Notes under the pieces: model-generated
Told to the model about the DNA's origin: nothing
Seen by the model: the letters and a program-made list of their open reading frames with translations, nothing else
The model's database searches: none
In this document: positions 21,438 through 33,448 of the stretch, in pieces
How positions within the stretch are numbered: position 1 is the first letter of the stretch
How the letters are laid out: every line of letters begins with the position of its first letter
Program-made: the position numbers and the translations under genes
Source: Platanthera guangdongensis
Lineage: Eukaryota > Streptophyta > Magnoliopsida > Asparagales > Orchidaceae
NCBI GenBank assembly: GCA_039583875.1
Contig: CM077150.1
Location: forward strand, 187,244,375 to 187,308,374
Direction of reading: 5' to 3'
Length of the DNA stretch: 64,000 nucleotides

Positions 21438-23657
21438 CACCAAAATTTAGAAGAAATTATTACTTATTCTAATAATTCTTCCCCCTCTTCAAATATTTCA
21501 CCTAGGATGGAACATGAATCTTCATGTGCCCCCTTAGTGCCTTATTCCAAAGAGTAAGAAAAATTATTATATCAAGAATTTATTAAAGTTATGGGCACAG
21601 CAGGTGCATTAGAAGAAGAACATGTTTCTTCTCCTACTATACCCGATTCTTATTTTCATGAATTTTCAACCACTTCTAAATATTTAGAAATTCAAATTCA
21701 TGAAAATGAGGAGGCCAAAAATAATCCTTTAAATGAATTTTTGAATGATAATTTTATTTTAGAAAAATAAACAACCTATACCTAATCATATAACTTCGCA
21801 AGAACCTCCTCCTTGCGAAGATTTTTCTAACGCGCTTATTTTTTATTTTTCTTTAACTAATGAATATTATGTTAGAGAGGAGCCGTTGAAACTAAACGTC
21901 TTCCACGATCCTTTTGCCAATCCTCTACAAGAATTCAAATCACCACAGGTATGAATAGGTGATTTGAATTTACCTTATCAAGACAACTGCAATAAGGAAA
22001 ATCAACAAGTAAGCGGAGGAGAAGCCGGCTGAACGACTTTGACATCTTCGCCAAAGTGAGAATTATGGGAGTTGCCCGTTCACCTTAACTTTCATTTTCC
22101 CTTCTCTTAACATTTTCCCTTCTCTTAACAATAGCCGTCCAGCTTAAAGACGGGAAAAAATGCTCTTGGGAGACACCCCTTGTTTATCTTTAATTTCTTA
22201 CTTTTTTTAAAAAAAAATAATTTAGTTCTTTTTGTTTGACACCTCCTACTTGGCATATAAACATTGAGTACAATGTTTATTTTTAAGTATGGGGGTAAAG
22301 TCTCCTTTCTTGTTTTTAATTATAAAATTTAAAACAAATCTTAAAAAATGTTTTCTTTTTATTTTTACCACAAAAATACAAAAAAATGTAGAAAATCGAA
22401 AATTAAATTCTTGGAAAGGGTCGTGTTGGGCTTTCATCCCACAAAACTGCCCAGTACCTTGCGAACCCGTCACTAGATAGCCCTCGGGAAGTCCAAGAAA
22501 TAAAAAAAATTGTATTATAATTTATGTTTTTAGTAATTATATCTTTAAAAATATATATATAATAAACCCCTGCTTAATATTTGTGATTTTTGGAAATTAA
22601 TTTTGAGTTAATTTATAAGAATTTTTAGAAGTTTTGATTTTCTAATCTTTTATTTCATCATTGTTAGTTAGATTTAATTTTTAGTGATTTAATTTTGAGA
22701 AATAAACTTATGAATTAAATTTGTTTAGAATACCTTATTTACTTTTTTTTCTCTTAATTCTAATTAGTTTCAATTTTATAGTGCTTAGTTTAACAATTTA
22801 TAGATTCTAATTATAATCACTTATGCTTAAAGATTCTTAGGAAATTTAAATTTGCTATAGTTGTTCTCTAATTATTTTAATTTAATATAAATATTGTTTA
22901 GCCTCTCCTTTGTTTTTTTTATTTTTTCTGTTAGATCATATGTCACGAAAATAAGAGGATAAAATTCATTATCCCCTGATACACATATGCATTTTTCTGG
23001 TTAGATCATATGTCATGAGAGTTAAAAATTCCTTGGTACAAATATGCAATTCCCAAATAAAAGATGAAGTATGAGAATAAAATTCATTACTCCCATTTTA
23101 ATTTTGTTTTTGAAGAGAGAAAAAAAATATTTGTTCATATGTCATGGAAAATGAGAGAATAAAATTCATCATTTTTTTGGTAAACATATGAAAATATCAA
23201 AAAGAAAGAAATTTAGATGGTGATGAGAGGATAAAATTCATCACCTCCAATCAAAAACATCTTCATTTTCTCTATTCCCCCCCCCCCCCAAAAAAAAAAA
23301 TATTTTAGAAGTAAATTAAAATACTAAGAGAGCATAAGTAATAATTTTAAATTTTTTTCCTTTAAAGGCTCTTTTAGAAAAACAAAAGTGTGAATAATTC
23401 TAATCTAATTTTGTTTGATAAATTACTTAATTTTGAATTCTAATTAATTTATATGAGAAATTTTTGTTAAAAATCTTTGTTCTTCACATTTTACTTTCAT
23501 AGTTTAGGATTTAATATTTAAATCTCTAAAATTTATTCTAAACTTTCTTTTGATTTAATAATTTTTTAGTTTAATTAAAAAAGTATATTAATTTTTTATG
23601 AGTACTTCTCATAGTTTTGCTCTGTAATAGCAAAAGCTTAAGTGTGAGTGTATCATT
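21438..23657 (+). mobile_element. Second half of element D interior
   Basis: The gag-like frame of D continues to 21557. After that come AT-rich sequence with further short gag-like remnants (21558-21960), a TAAGTATGGGGGTAAAG word near 22285, and long T- and A-rich DNA. A phrase near 22925-22960 (TAGATCATATGTCACGA with GATAAAATTCAT) recurs in altered form about four times to 23250, spaced 60-120 bases. A C/A homopolymer lies at 23278-23300. I see no polymerase domains. Confidence 0.7.
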
Positions 23658-25160
23658 TGATAAGTCAATAATTAGAGTTATTTTGATATAGTTTTTATTT
23701 AATAAATAGTTATATTTTATTTAGTCTTATATTAGTATTTATATTAATTTGTTTGTTTTATTATTTCAGGTTAATTTGGGCTTCAGATAACAATTTGAAG
23801 CTTACGAGGCTAATCAGGAGAACAACCAGAAGAATTCTAGAGAAATCGCAAATAAACGCTCCTGTCACGGGCGTGACCAATAGGTCACGGGCGTGACAGG
23901 CAGGCGTGACACATCCAGTAATCCAGAAGCCTAATTCCACGTTAGATTAAAGTTACACGCCCCCTTCACGAGCGTGACCTCCAGGTCACGGGCGTGACTC
24001 ATAGGCGTGACATCCAGTTCAGTAGCATTAAGAAGCCAGTTTCAGATCCGAAGCGCTCTAGCTTACACACCCTAGGTCACGGGCGTGTCCTAGGGGCGTG
24101 ACCCTTCTGCAAATGCTAGAGTTATTTCCCGCCGTTTTTAGTTCCTGCTGTTTCCAGTAATTGTATAGACACGCCCGCAGAACGACGAATTTTGACGATT
24201 TTCTCCCAACATTCCCGAGCTTTCAAGTGGACGGTTCCGCACAGGACATGCCCCTGGTCACGGGCGTGACCTAGGGGCATGACTTTCCAGCAAAAAATCC
24301 TATAAATTCTAGACAAAACTAGAAGCTTAGGAGGAGCGAGGAGCCATCTAGGAGTAGTTGTTAGGCTGTTTTAGTAGTTCATTTCCACTTGTTCTTGCAT
24401 TTCCTTTATTGTTGTTTCAAATTCATAATTTAGTTTTACTTTTTGCAATTTACAATTCAAGGACTAATCTTTTTTAATCATGTCTCTCTTTATCTTTTTT
24501 TGTATATCTCTTGTCATGCTAAGTAAATAATTTCTATATCACTTGATCATGACAATCTTTAGAATAAAATAAATTTCCTTTTGTCAAACTTTATTATTAT
24601 CAATTCGAATTATCTTTGATTTATATGCATCGAATTATCTTTTTGATATTAGATCCGTATCTTAGATTTACCAAGATGTTGTGGATACGAGTAGATCACT
24701 CAAAGATAGAAGGATTCACATGCACTCCTTGAGAGAGGATGACATGGATCTTCTGAATTGGAGTCAAATCCAATAGTGAGGTTCACCGCTTAAAGCAAGC
24801 TTAGGAGTTTCGACTGACCGAGTGGTCATAATCGATCAACCTAAGTTTAGTTGGGAAAGTATTCTCGAGAGAGACGCTTTAGTAATTTGGGAACCTCCAC
24901 GGTTGAAGTAAGTAATTTAGAAGTTTGCTTTTATGAAAAGTTTATTTTGATTCAAAGTGTGTCTAGTTCAAGTGTTAATCTTTGTTCATTGTTTTATTAA
25001 TTTTCTATCTTACTTACCGATAAAATAATATTAATTTGCGTGAATAGGAATAGTCAACAGACCCCGAGTCTAATACGACATTTGATCCTATACTCTAGAA
25101 CGATAGGTATACTTGTCTCATCGGTTTAGAATCACGCGCACGTATGAATTTCACTCATCA
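23658..25160 (+). repeat. 3' LTR of element D
   Basis: 1503 bp with the same ends as the 5' LTR. Its palindromic array (about 23866-24283) has one extra GGTCACGGGCGTGAC unit near 23878-23898 and lacks one near 24172 relative to the 5' LTR. TATAAAT is at 24301-24307. Confidence 0.88.
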
Positions 25161-25692
25161 CCCGCGCTTGGTTTTTGCGATTACGGTTTTCTAACCGCTG
25201 CGACTAAGGAAGTTGTTATGTGTAGGCTGTGCGGCTAACATCAGGCATCTAGACAACTAGTGGAAGCTTGGTGTGGAACAATTCGCGGATAGCAGTCAGC
25301 AGATCTCTGCGACTAGATCTCTTACTCGGAGTTGCGGATAAGCAGAGCAGATCGCCCTGTCTATCAACGGGTTCTGTTTGTGTTCCTTCAGCATTCAATA
25401 ACAGCAGTCCGCGCGGTTAGCCGCGAATAGGCGGCTTTGATGGCCTTGGCGGACACAACTGGCAGTTTGGCGACTTGTGCGGTTACAGCTTGCTGTCCGC
25501 GCGATTAACTTCTTGTGACAGTTTTTGTTTCCCTTGGTTGCAATGTAATCATGTCTTACAATGTATACCTCGTCCTGTAAAAAAGTTATTTTCAATTGAA
25601 AACTTTTATGTTGTTGCTGCTGATTTTTACTTGACTTCAGTTGCGGTTGTGTGTTTCCGTGACTTTATTTTCAACTTCCCATAAATTTTTAC
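25161..25692 (+). mobile_element. Copia C LTR, second part
   Basis: Resumes the GC-word-rich LTR interrupted at 6558, starting with CCCGC, the duplicated target of D. Words such as GCGGCTAAC, GTCCGCG and GCGGATAG recur, followed by a T-rich leader with TTCAACTTCCCAT. The outer end near 25692 (TTTTTACA) is an estimate. Confidence 0.55.
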
Positions 25693-27003
<1,311 letters not shown>

Positions 27004-27004
27004 C

Positions 27005-27013
27005 TTTATAAAG
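27005..27013 (+). promoter_or_regulatory. TATA box of the ERF003-like gene
   Basis: TTTATAAAG about 75 bases upstream of the ATG at 27085, well placed for a plant core promoter with a short leader. Confidence 0.5.
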
Positions 27014-27084
27014 ATAAAAGGAAGCTGTCCCTTCAGCAGTAGAACTCAAAATCAAAGCAAGAAAGAAAACTGAAGTTCAGAAGA

Positions 27085-27576
27085 ATGCCAAAGCTGCAAA
27101 GATATAGAGGAGTGAGGCAGAGGCATTGGGGTTCTTGGGTTTCAGAAATCAGACATCCTTTACTGTAATTTTCTCTCTTCCATATTTTCTTCTGCATAGG
27201 GGTAGGACTTACCATCACTCAATTATTCATGACAATTCCGTGCAGCAAAACCAGAATATGGCTAGGCACCTTCGAGACAGCTGAAGATGCGGCAAGGGCA
27301 TACGACCAGGCTGCGAAGCTCATGTGCGGCACGAGAGCAAGGACGAACTTTCCGCCGAATTCAAACTTGGCGTCCGCCCTATCGCCCAACCTTGTGGCGA
27401 AGCTCGAGAGATGCCGCATTGCCTCACAAGAAGAGAGTGTAAGAGCAAGGGGTGAGATGGAAATAGAGGAGGTGTGCATGGATGATGAGTTCATTGAAGA
27501 GATGATAGAGGAGCTCAGATACTATGGTTCCATGGAGATATCGTCCTCTTACTGTTCTTCTTCCTCTGCCACTTAA
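27085..27576 (+). CDS. AP2/ERF transcription factor, ERF003-like
   Basis: Two exons fit: 27085-27164 and 27246-27576, with an 81-bp GT...AG intron that falls inside the AP2 domain. The product would be 136 residues. The AP2 domain (about residues 7-64) begins [19 protein letters not shown] and continues after the intron with [20 protein letters not shown]. This is the DNA-contacting fold that binds GCC-box/DRE-type sites in the nucleus. The [20 protein letters not shown] segment and the C-terminal acidic [13 protein letters not shown] motif match the Arabidopsis ERF003 (At5g25190) type of group V ERFs, which also have an intron in this domain. The linker is shorter than in Arabidopsis. It is the only confident host gene here, flanked by transposons. 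A second AG near 27199 is an alternative acceptor but would break the AP2 domain. Confidence 0.88.
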
Positions 27577-28162
27577 ACTCTAATCCCAGTTTGAGCTTTA
27601 GCTCTATCGAATACTTCGAAAGGCATCTATTCCTATGGCTTTATGTTGGAATTTATGTACAGTAGAGGATTGAAAAAGTTGATCTTTTTATGGTTATTCA
27701 GTACCATAAATTTCTTCAACTTTGTTTTCTTTAGCATTATCATTGGCCCCATCCCAATTATTTGGGATCAAGAGTGCTGGATGAAATGTTAAATCTATTA
27801 TCAATGGTGTCCTTTTGGACTTATATCAATGTAATCTCTACTATGTTGATTTTTAGTTTTAATGATTTCATAGTAATTGCTTTCAATGGATTTAGAAATG
27901 AAATGTACACTCAAAAAATGAACAAATATTACCACAATATATGTTATATATATATATATATATAGTATATTAAAAAGAAGTATCGTTTTAGGTTTCATGG
28001 CAAGATAAAAGAGACATCAGGCGGATCTAGACCGTTCGATCGATTACATCTGGACTGCAATTAAAAATTTTCTTAAAAAACTCCATAATCTCTCTCCTCA
28101 AACCCGACTACAACAAAACCACCACCACCCCCCCCCCCCCCCTGATATTTGGCCCAGCCCCG
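27577..28162. other. Downstream flank of the ERF gene
   Basis: No gene is seen. The flank contains the ERF 3' region, a small inverted word CCCAATTATTTGGG near 27753, a TA tract at about 27946-27963 and a C run at 28130-28142. Confidence 0.5.
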
Positions 28163-28582
28163 ACCTCACCCCCCCCCCCCTTCCACTGCCGCCGGAGGCG
28201 GAGCCGCCGGCGCCCACCGGCGGGTTCGCGGGACTCCGGCGGTGGCCCTGCCCGCCGGTCGCCGGACAACCCCCGGAGGGTTCGCCGGAGTCCCGCGAAC
28301 CCGGCGGTGGGCGCGGTCAGGCCGCCGACGGTGATTTGGGTCTCACGGGCAGAGCCACCGCCAGCGGTGGCCCTGCCCGCCGGTCGCCGGACAACCACCG
28401 GCGGGTTTGCCCGACTCCGGCGAACCCTCCGGGGGTTGTCCGGCGACCGGCGGCCGGGCCACCGCCGGCGGTGGCCCGGCCCGCCGGTCGCCGGACAACC
28501 CCCGGAGGGTTCTCCGGAGAACGGCGAACCCGCCGGTGGCGCCGGTCAGGCCGCCGGCGCGGCAGTGGAAGGGGGGGTGATT
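28163..28582. repeat. GC-rich foldback island
   Basis: Extremely GC-rich. Its ends form an inverted pair: CCCCTTCCACTGCCGC at the left and GCGGCAGTGGAAGGGG at the right. Inside, a block of about 50 bases containing GCCGGTCGCCGGACAACC occurs three times directly (near 28253, 28378, 28484) and once inverted (near 28411-28462). Open frames here are compositional and not supported as genes. It may be a foldback or miniature DNA transposon. Confidence 0.7.
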
Positions 28583-28731
28583 AAGAATAAATATATATAT
28601 TATAATTATATAATATATATTTATAATATATATTATATAAATATATATAATATATATTTATATATTAGATATATATTATATATATTTATAATATATTATA
28701 TAAATATATATTATATTATATATATTACATA
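28583..28731. repeat. TA-rich tract
   Basis: Almost only A and T with many TATATTTATA words. It separates two GC-rich blocks. Confidence 0.85.
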
Positions 28732-28828
28732 CGCTCGAAATTCGCCGGGAGCGGGCGTAGCCCATCCCCGCGACTGGGTACTGTCGCACAGGGTACGAGG
28801 ACCGGAGGCCTGTACCTGTCACTCGTAT
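28732..28828 (+). mobile_element. GC-rich Helitron-like terminal module, copy 1
   Basis: About 95 bp between TA tracts. It ends with GGACCGGAGGCCTGTACC and then TGTCACTCG immediately before TATATATA. The last part matches the module at 43632-43808. A GC hairpin with a GGA loop about 12 bases before the end recalls Helitron 3' ends, but the terminal CTCG is not the canonical CTRR. Confidence 0.4.
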
Positions 28829-31301
28829 ATATATCTTTATTATATAAATGAATATACACATTCAACAATCACACCAATATTTTGATCTCAGCTGTTGGAT
28901 CCAATACACTTAAATTCGTTACCACCGTTCGATTCCAGCATATACCTAAATCTTCATAAAAATATCAACAGCCCGCTGTCCTCTCCGCCAAAAGCCGCAG
29001 CCCCAATTCCCGCTGTCCTCTCCGCCAAAAGCAGCAGCCGTGTCCTCTCCGCCGAAAGTCGCAGCCCTGTCCTCTCCCATCATGTCGTCGAAAGCAGCAG
29101 GGCACGCCTCGCCATTAATCTCCCGCAACGCACGCCTCGCCTTTAACTCCTCTCCCATGCCCCGGCGAAAATTTTCCTCCTTCCGCTTCAGAGCTCTTCC
29201 TCCTGCCAGTTAAAATTTCTTTCCCCCTGCCGCGCGCTTCAGAAGTTTTCCCCGCAAACGGTGGTGTCGGACTTCTTTCTCCGCCAAACCTGCTCCGTCG
29301 GACGGTGGTGCCGAACTTTTTCTGCTCAACCTAGATATTACTCCGACTGCACGGTAAGTCTTCGGCTTCAGTTTTCTGTGGCTCCGGAATACATCCAATC
29401 TAGCCTTCACTACTCTGATCTTTCAGTTTTCTATTCTAATCTACACTTCTTCTGCTCAATCCTTCTAACCTTTCGCGGGAAAGCTTTCTTCAGTTATGAA
29501 CGCGGTTGCTCCATCCTTCCCGTGCCACTGATTTTCACGTGCCACTGTTTTTCAGGTGCCACTGATTTAGCTCCCCTGCTGCTCACACGCCCCTCTACAC
29601 TTCCAACCATCACAACTGAAGCCAGATACAACACTACTTCAGAAAGGTAACCTAACATTCCTTCACAACCCTGCAATCCACCAAGCTAAACCGAGAACAA
29701 TTTTATTTTCGCTGCTATAACGAGAACAATTTTATTTTCGCTGCTCACATGCTGTAATGTTTTCTTGGTGCTAAAAATGGTCTCATTCAAGGTGTTAAAT
29801 ATTGTTTTAGATGCAATATTTTGATAGTACATTTTGATAGTCCTTCACAACCCTGCAATCCCAAATCCCGCTGTCCTCTCCGCCAAAAGCCGCAGCCCCA
29901 AATCCAGCTGCTCACATGCTGTAATGTTTTCTTGGTGCTAAAAATGGTCTCATTCAAGGTGTTAAATATTGTTTTAGATGCAATATTTTGATAGTACATT
30001 TTGATAGTCCTTCACAACCCTGCAATCCACCAAGCTAAACCCCTTTCTACCAAAATCATGCCTAGCCATTTCTGTTATTTTCGCTGCTATAACGAGAACA
30101 ATTTTATTTTCGCTGCTCACATGCTGTAATGTTTTCTTGGTTTAGGGTTTAATCCCATTCAAGGTGTTAAATATTGTTTTATATTTTGATAGTACATTTG
30201 AATGAGACCATTTTTAGTCTATTGTTATGCCTTTTTATGGAATGTGAATTCGTGTAATGTTTTCGTAAGAGAAATGCATGTGATGTGTAATTTGTGATGG
30301 CTTTGGCCTGGAACAAAAGTATTACAAGTTCTACAGGATATGTAATCCTCTCAAGTTTTTCACTAGGTCTCATATCAATCATGTTTTTCCCTTTTAAATA
30401 AACAAGCTTTTACATACTTTTGTTTCATCATTGTATTTTACTTTCCATATTACCACCGGCATGGTCATACCTCCTCTTTATATGTTTCAGGATGGTCTCA
30501 TATCAACCATTGTATTTTACTTTCCATATTATCATGATTTTAGTGCAACTCTGTTGCACAATTCCACTTCTTACTAAAGGCTTCACATCACAATTCCTCC
30601 CTCTTCCTCTTCAATCAGCTAGCTGCACAATTTCAGGCCAAAGCCATGGTGGATTCTATCTTATAACCGAACAACATACCTAAATTCAACTCAATTCCAA
30701 TATCTATGAGAATTGGCATTACACTAAATTCCAATTCTTGAGATTAAATTCCATGAATTTGAGTAGACCCTTTGAAAGTGGAGACATTTTATTTTTTGAC
30801 GCCAAACAGTGCATGGACATAGAGCAGCAATTAGCATGAGTTCAGAGGAGAAATTATTAGAAATAATACGATCAATTTTGGTAAAATATCTACGAGAATT
30901 GGTGGATTTTGTATGAAGGAGAAAAATTTTGCTTTTAAGATACAAAAAATATATTTGAAATAAAAAAAAAAACAATACAATTAATAATGTTTTATATTAC
31001 ATATAATTGGATTATGCTATAATGATAGTATGATGTGATGAATATTGTAAATAGTAGAATAGGCTATAAGCTAGCTATTATTACACAGTACTCTTATAAA
31101 TAAAATACTGATCTTAAATAACTATAGAATAAAAATAGACAGTCTTCATAAAATTTATGATGCTTTCAGTTCAAAAATCAAAGAGATTCTCGCATTGAAT
31201 AACTAGACAAAAGAAGAAAGCTTACACTTCTAAAAGATTCAGGTAAGCCTATTTGCACGTCATGTGATTCTGTTTTTATGCTCGAATGTATTATTTTGAA
31301 C
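28829..31301. other. Intergenic DNA with tandem duplications
   Basis: No gene is recognised. A CTGTCCTCTCCGCCAAAAGC phrase recurs at about 28975, 29010, 29040, 29065 and 29870. Possible splice-like sites occur (GGTAAG near 29353, GGTAACC near 29646) without a convincing product. The right end is the target site of Copia J, TGAAC at 31297-31301. Confidence 0.45.
29660..30200. repeat. Tandem triplication of about 170-190 bp
   Basis: Three diverged copies (about 29660-29840, 29846-30010 and 30010-30200) share CCTTCACAACCCTGCAATCC, ATGCTGTAATGTTTTCTTGG, GGTGTTAAATATTGTTTTA and ATTTTGATAGTACATTT. The copies differ by internal deletions. Confidence 0.75.
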
Positions 31302-31539
31302 TGTTGGAGTTACCATTGTGATCTGGAAGTGATCAAGCATGTAATCTCACTGCCAACGCGATATGAGCCTGCAGGGTCGCACATAAGAGATGTGAAGAAG
31401 TTGGATGACTAACTGTGTTGGTAAAGGTTACCAATCACCGACCTGAATAGGGTTATGGGCAAAGTGTTGCCTTATAGGATCATCGGGTTGGGCAAATGTT
31501 GCCTTGAAGGGCTGGTTGGGATTGTCGTCCGAGGGTCGA

Positions 31540-31870
31540 TGACATTAGTCGAGAATCGTCTTCTGATTCCCGCCGATCGGCGAGAATCGTCTCTCTGATT
31601 CTCGCCGATCGACGAGAATCGTCGAGAATCAATTGTTGATTCTCGACGATCGACTACTTCGACAATTGTCGTCGACCGCGGCTCGACGATCGTCGAGTAT
31701 CGTTGTGTATCGTCGAGCGCGGCTCGACGATCGGCGAGAATCGTCGAGTATTGTACTCTGATTCTCGCCGATCCTGTATGATACTCGTCGACTGATTCTC
31801 GCCGAACCTGCTCAGTGATTCTCGCCGATTGTCGCCGATTCTCACCGATTGATACTCGCCGATTCTGAAC
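31540..31870. repeat. Palindrome array CTCGCCGATCGGCGAG / CGACGATCGTCG in J LTR
   Basis: Words such as ATTCTCGCCGATCGGCGAGA and CTCGACGATCGTCGAG overlap over 330 bp, with a dozen or more GATTCTCGCCGAT half-sites. The array ends about 60 bases before TATAAATA. The 3' LTR copy is at about 38620-38945, with its TATA box at 39003-39010. Confidence 0.88.
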
Positions 31871-31925
31871 CCTATTTTCGGGTGGTCTGCGGATAGCGAT
31901 TTTCCTGGGTTTATTTATACCTTGG

Positions 31926-31933
31926 TATAAATA
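31926..31933 (+). promoter_or_regulatory. TATA box of Copia J LTR
   Basis: TATAAATA following the palindromic array, duplicated in the 3' LTR at 39003-39010. Confidence 0.65.
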
Positions 31934-32467
31934 GGACTCTTAGGTTTATCGGGACATAAGGTTTTGGGCTCGCGATTTTCTCCTGTAGCAGATCGAAACC
32001 CGACGGAAGCCGTTCCGCCTTTCGCTCCGCCGATCCCGATCCCCGCCGCCGACGGAAGAGTTCCGCCGCCGCCGTGTTTGCTCCGTCGACCGCCTCTTCT
32101 CCAGCGACTGTCGCTGGTGCTGCTCTTCCTGGCGCGGACCTAGCAGTCCGTGGAATAGCCGAGGTGTGGTCTTCTCCTTCCCGATCTTCCGTGCGACGGA
32201 AAGCTCGGCGTTCTCCCGCTCGTGTGGACTTCTGCAGAAACGTGGACACTATTCCACGTAGAACTCACCACTAACAAGCAGATAAAGTTTGGAGCATCTC
32301 CGTTGAGTTGTGACTCAACGCCACCGAGGTAATTTTGCCTAGTCTTGCTAACTTCTTGATTCAACTGTTCATGGGCCCGATCCACATCTCTTTGGGTTTT
32401 TCTTGATGTTTTTACTTTTCCGCTGCATGCACAAGCGTTGTGCCAACCCTATAGAGAAACCCAACAG

Positions 32468-32481
32468 TGGTATCAGAGGGA
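32468..32481 (+). other. Primer-binding site of Copia J
   Basis: TGGTATCAGAGGGA one base after the LTR, matching initiator tRNA-Met. Confidence 0.9.
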
Positions 32482-33448
32482 GGTTCCGGCCATGACTGTT
32501 GTTTTGGAAGTTGTGTTATTCCAGTGCGTGTAAACCTAGAGATTTAGAAGTGTTCTAAATGTCTAGATTTAGTCTTGGTACCTCGCCAAGAACGATTGGA
32601 ATTTCGGTGGATTTCTAAGTGTTAGAAATTGTGATCTTCTTAGCAGTAACCATCCCTCGATTTTGTTTTGGATTTTGAATCCAACAAAGAGAGATGAGCT
32701 TGTCTACTGCTTTAAGTTGAGCTGTCTTTGCCTTTGTCCAATGCATGTAAATCTGAGGATTTGGAAATTTCCGGATGTTCAGATTTAGCCCTTCCTTCTA
32801 TCAAATGTTGATGGTGTCAGGATGTGCACATAAGGGATGCATGTGGTTTTAGAAGAATTGTTTTTCTTTGGATGTGCACAGTCGATCAAATGTTGATCAT
32901 GGTTAATTGTTAACCTATATTTGAAATCCCTTCATCAAATATTAAGTGTTCGGATGCCTTCCGATGGATGACACTCTTCCTACCTCGATCGATGAAGTGT
33001 GGGCTTGCCAAAGCAAGGTGCATTAATCTATCTTGGTAAGGGTGCGAGCGGATAATTGTGATATCCCACTGTCGACATCGGGTCCAGCTTAACTAGGTGA
33101 CCTCAAAGGTTGAGTGCCTAGAGGCATAGGGTTGGCATGCACCATATGATGGATGCGAATAAGGAGTTATTCACCAACCATACAAGAATTGCATGAGGAT
33201 GCAATTGGCAAGCATTGCCTACCTAAATAACCGCATCGTGAGAGGAACGCCAAAGCGGACTCATAGTGTTGGTGAAATACGGATCTTGTTCACTAAGAGA
33301 GTAGCTCGCATGAACTCTCTGAATTGTTAGTGAGGGCTATCATTTCGAATAAAATAGTTGGAGTATTTTAATTGAAGTCCTAATTAGAATAAATTGTAAT
33401 TGAAATTTAGGTACTGATTTTATTCTACATAAATTCTTGTAGAATTCC

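Larger units (their letters stand above)
6559..25160 (+). mobile_element. Non-autonomous Ty3/Gypsy-like element D (contains Sirevirus E)
   Basis: Two similar LTRs (6559-8060 and 23658-25160) start TGATAAGTC and end CTCATCA. A tRNA-Asp-type primer site follows the first LTR. Flanking bases are CTCGC (6554-6558) and CCCGC (25161-25165), a 5-bp target duplication with one mismatch. Without the nested E, D is about 5.9 kb. Inside I see only a short gag-like frame and long AT-rich DNA, with no protease, reverse transcriptase or integrase. It is therefore best called a LARD- or TR-GAG-like non-autonomous element. The primer type points to the Athila/Tat side of Gypsy; that assignment is inference. 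Confidence 0.8.
31302..32466 (+). repeat. 5' LTR of Copia J
   Basis: 1165 bp, starting TGTTGGAGTTACC and ending AAACCCAACA. A CGATCG-centred array lies at about 31540-31870, a TATA box TATAAATA at 31926-31933, and a GC-rich leader follows. Confidence 0.93.

Noticed and set aside
28108..28885. Several overlapping Pro/Gly/Arg-rich frames in the GC island
   Set aside because: High GC removes stop codons in all frames; the sequence is explained by repeated and inverted blocks.
32074..32385. Open frames in the leader of Copia J LTR (also 39066-39543)
   Set aside because: They lie inside the LTR, occur in both LTR copies and have no domain; they are GC-rich leader sequence.
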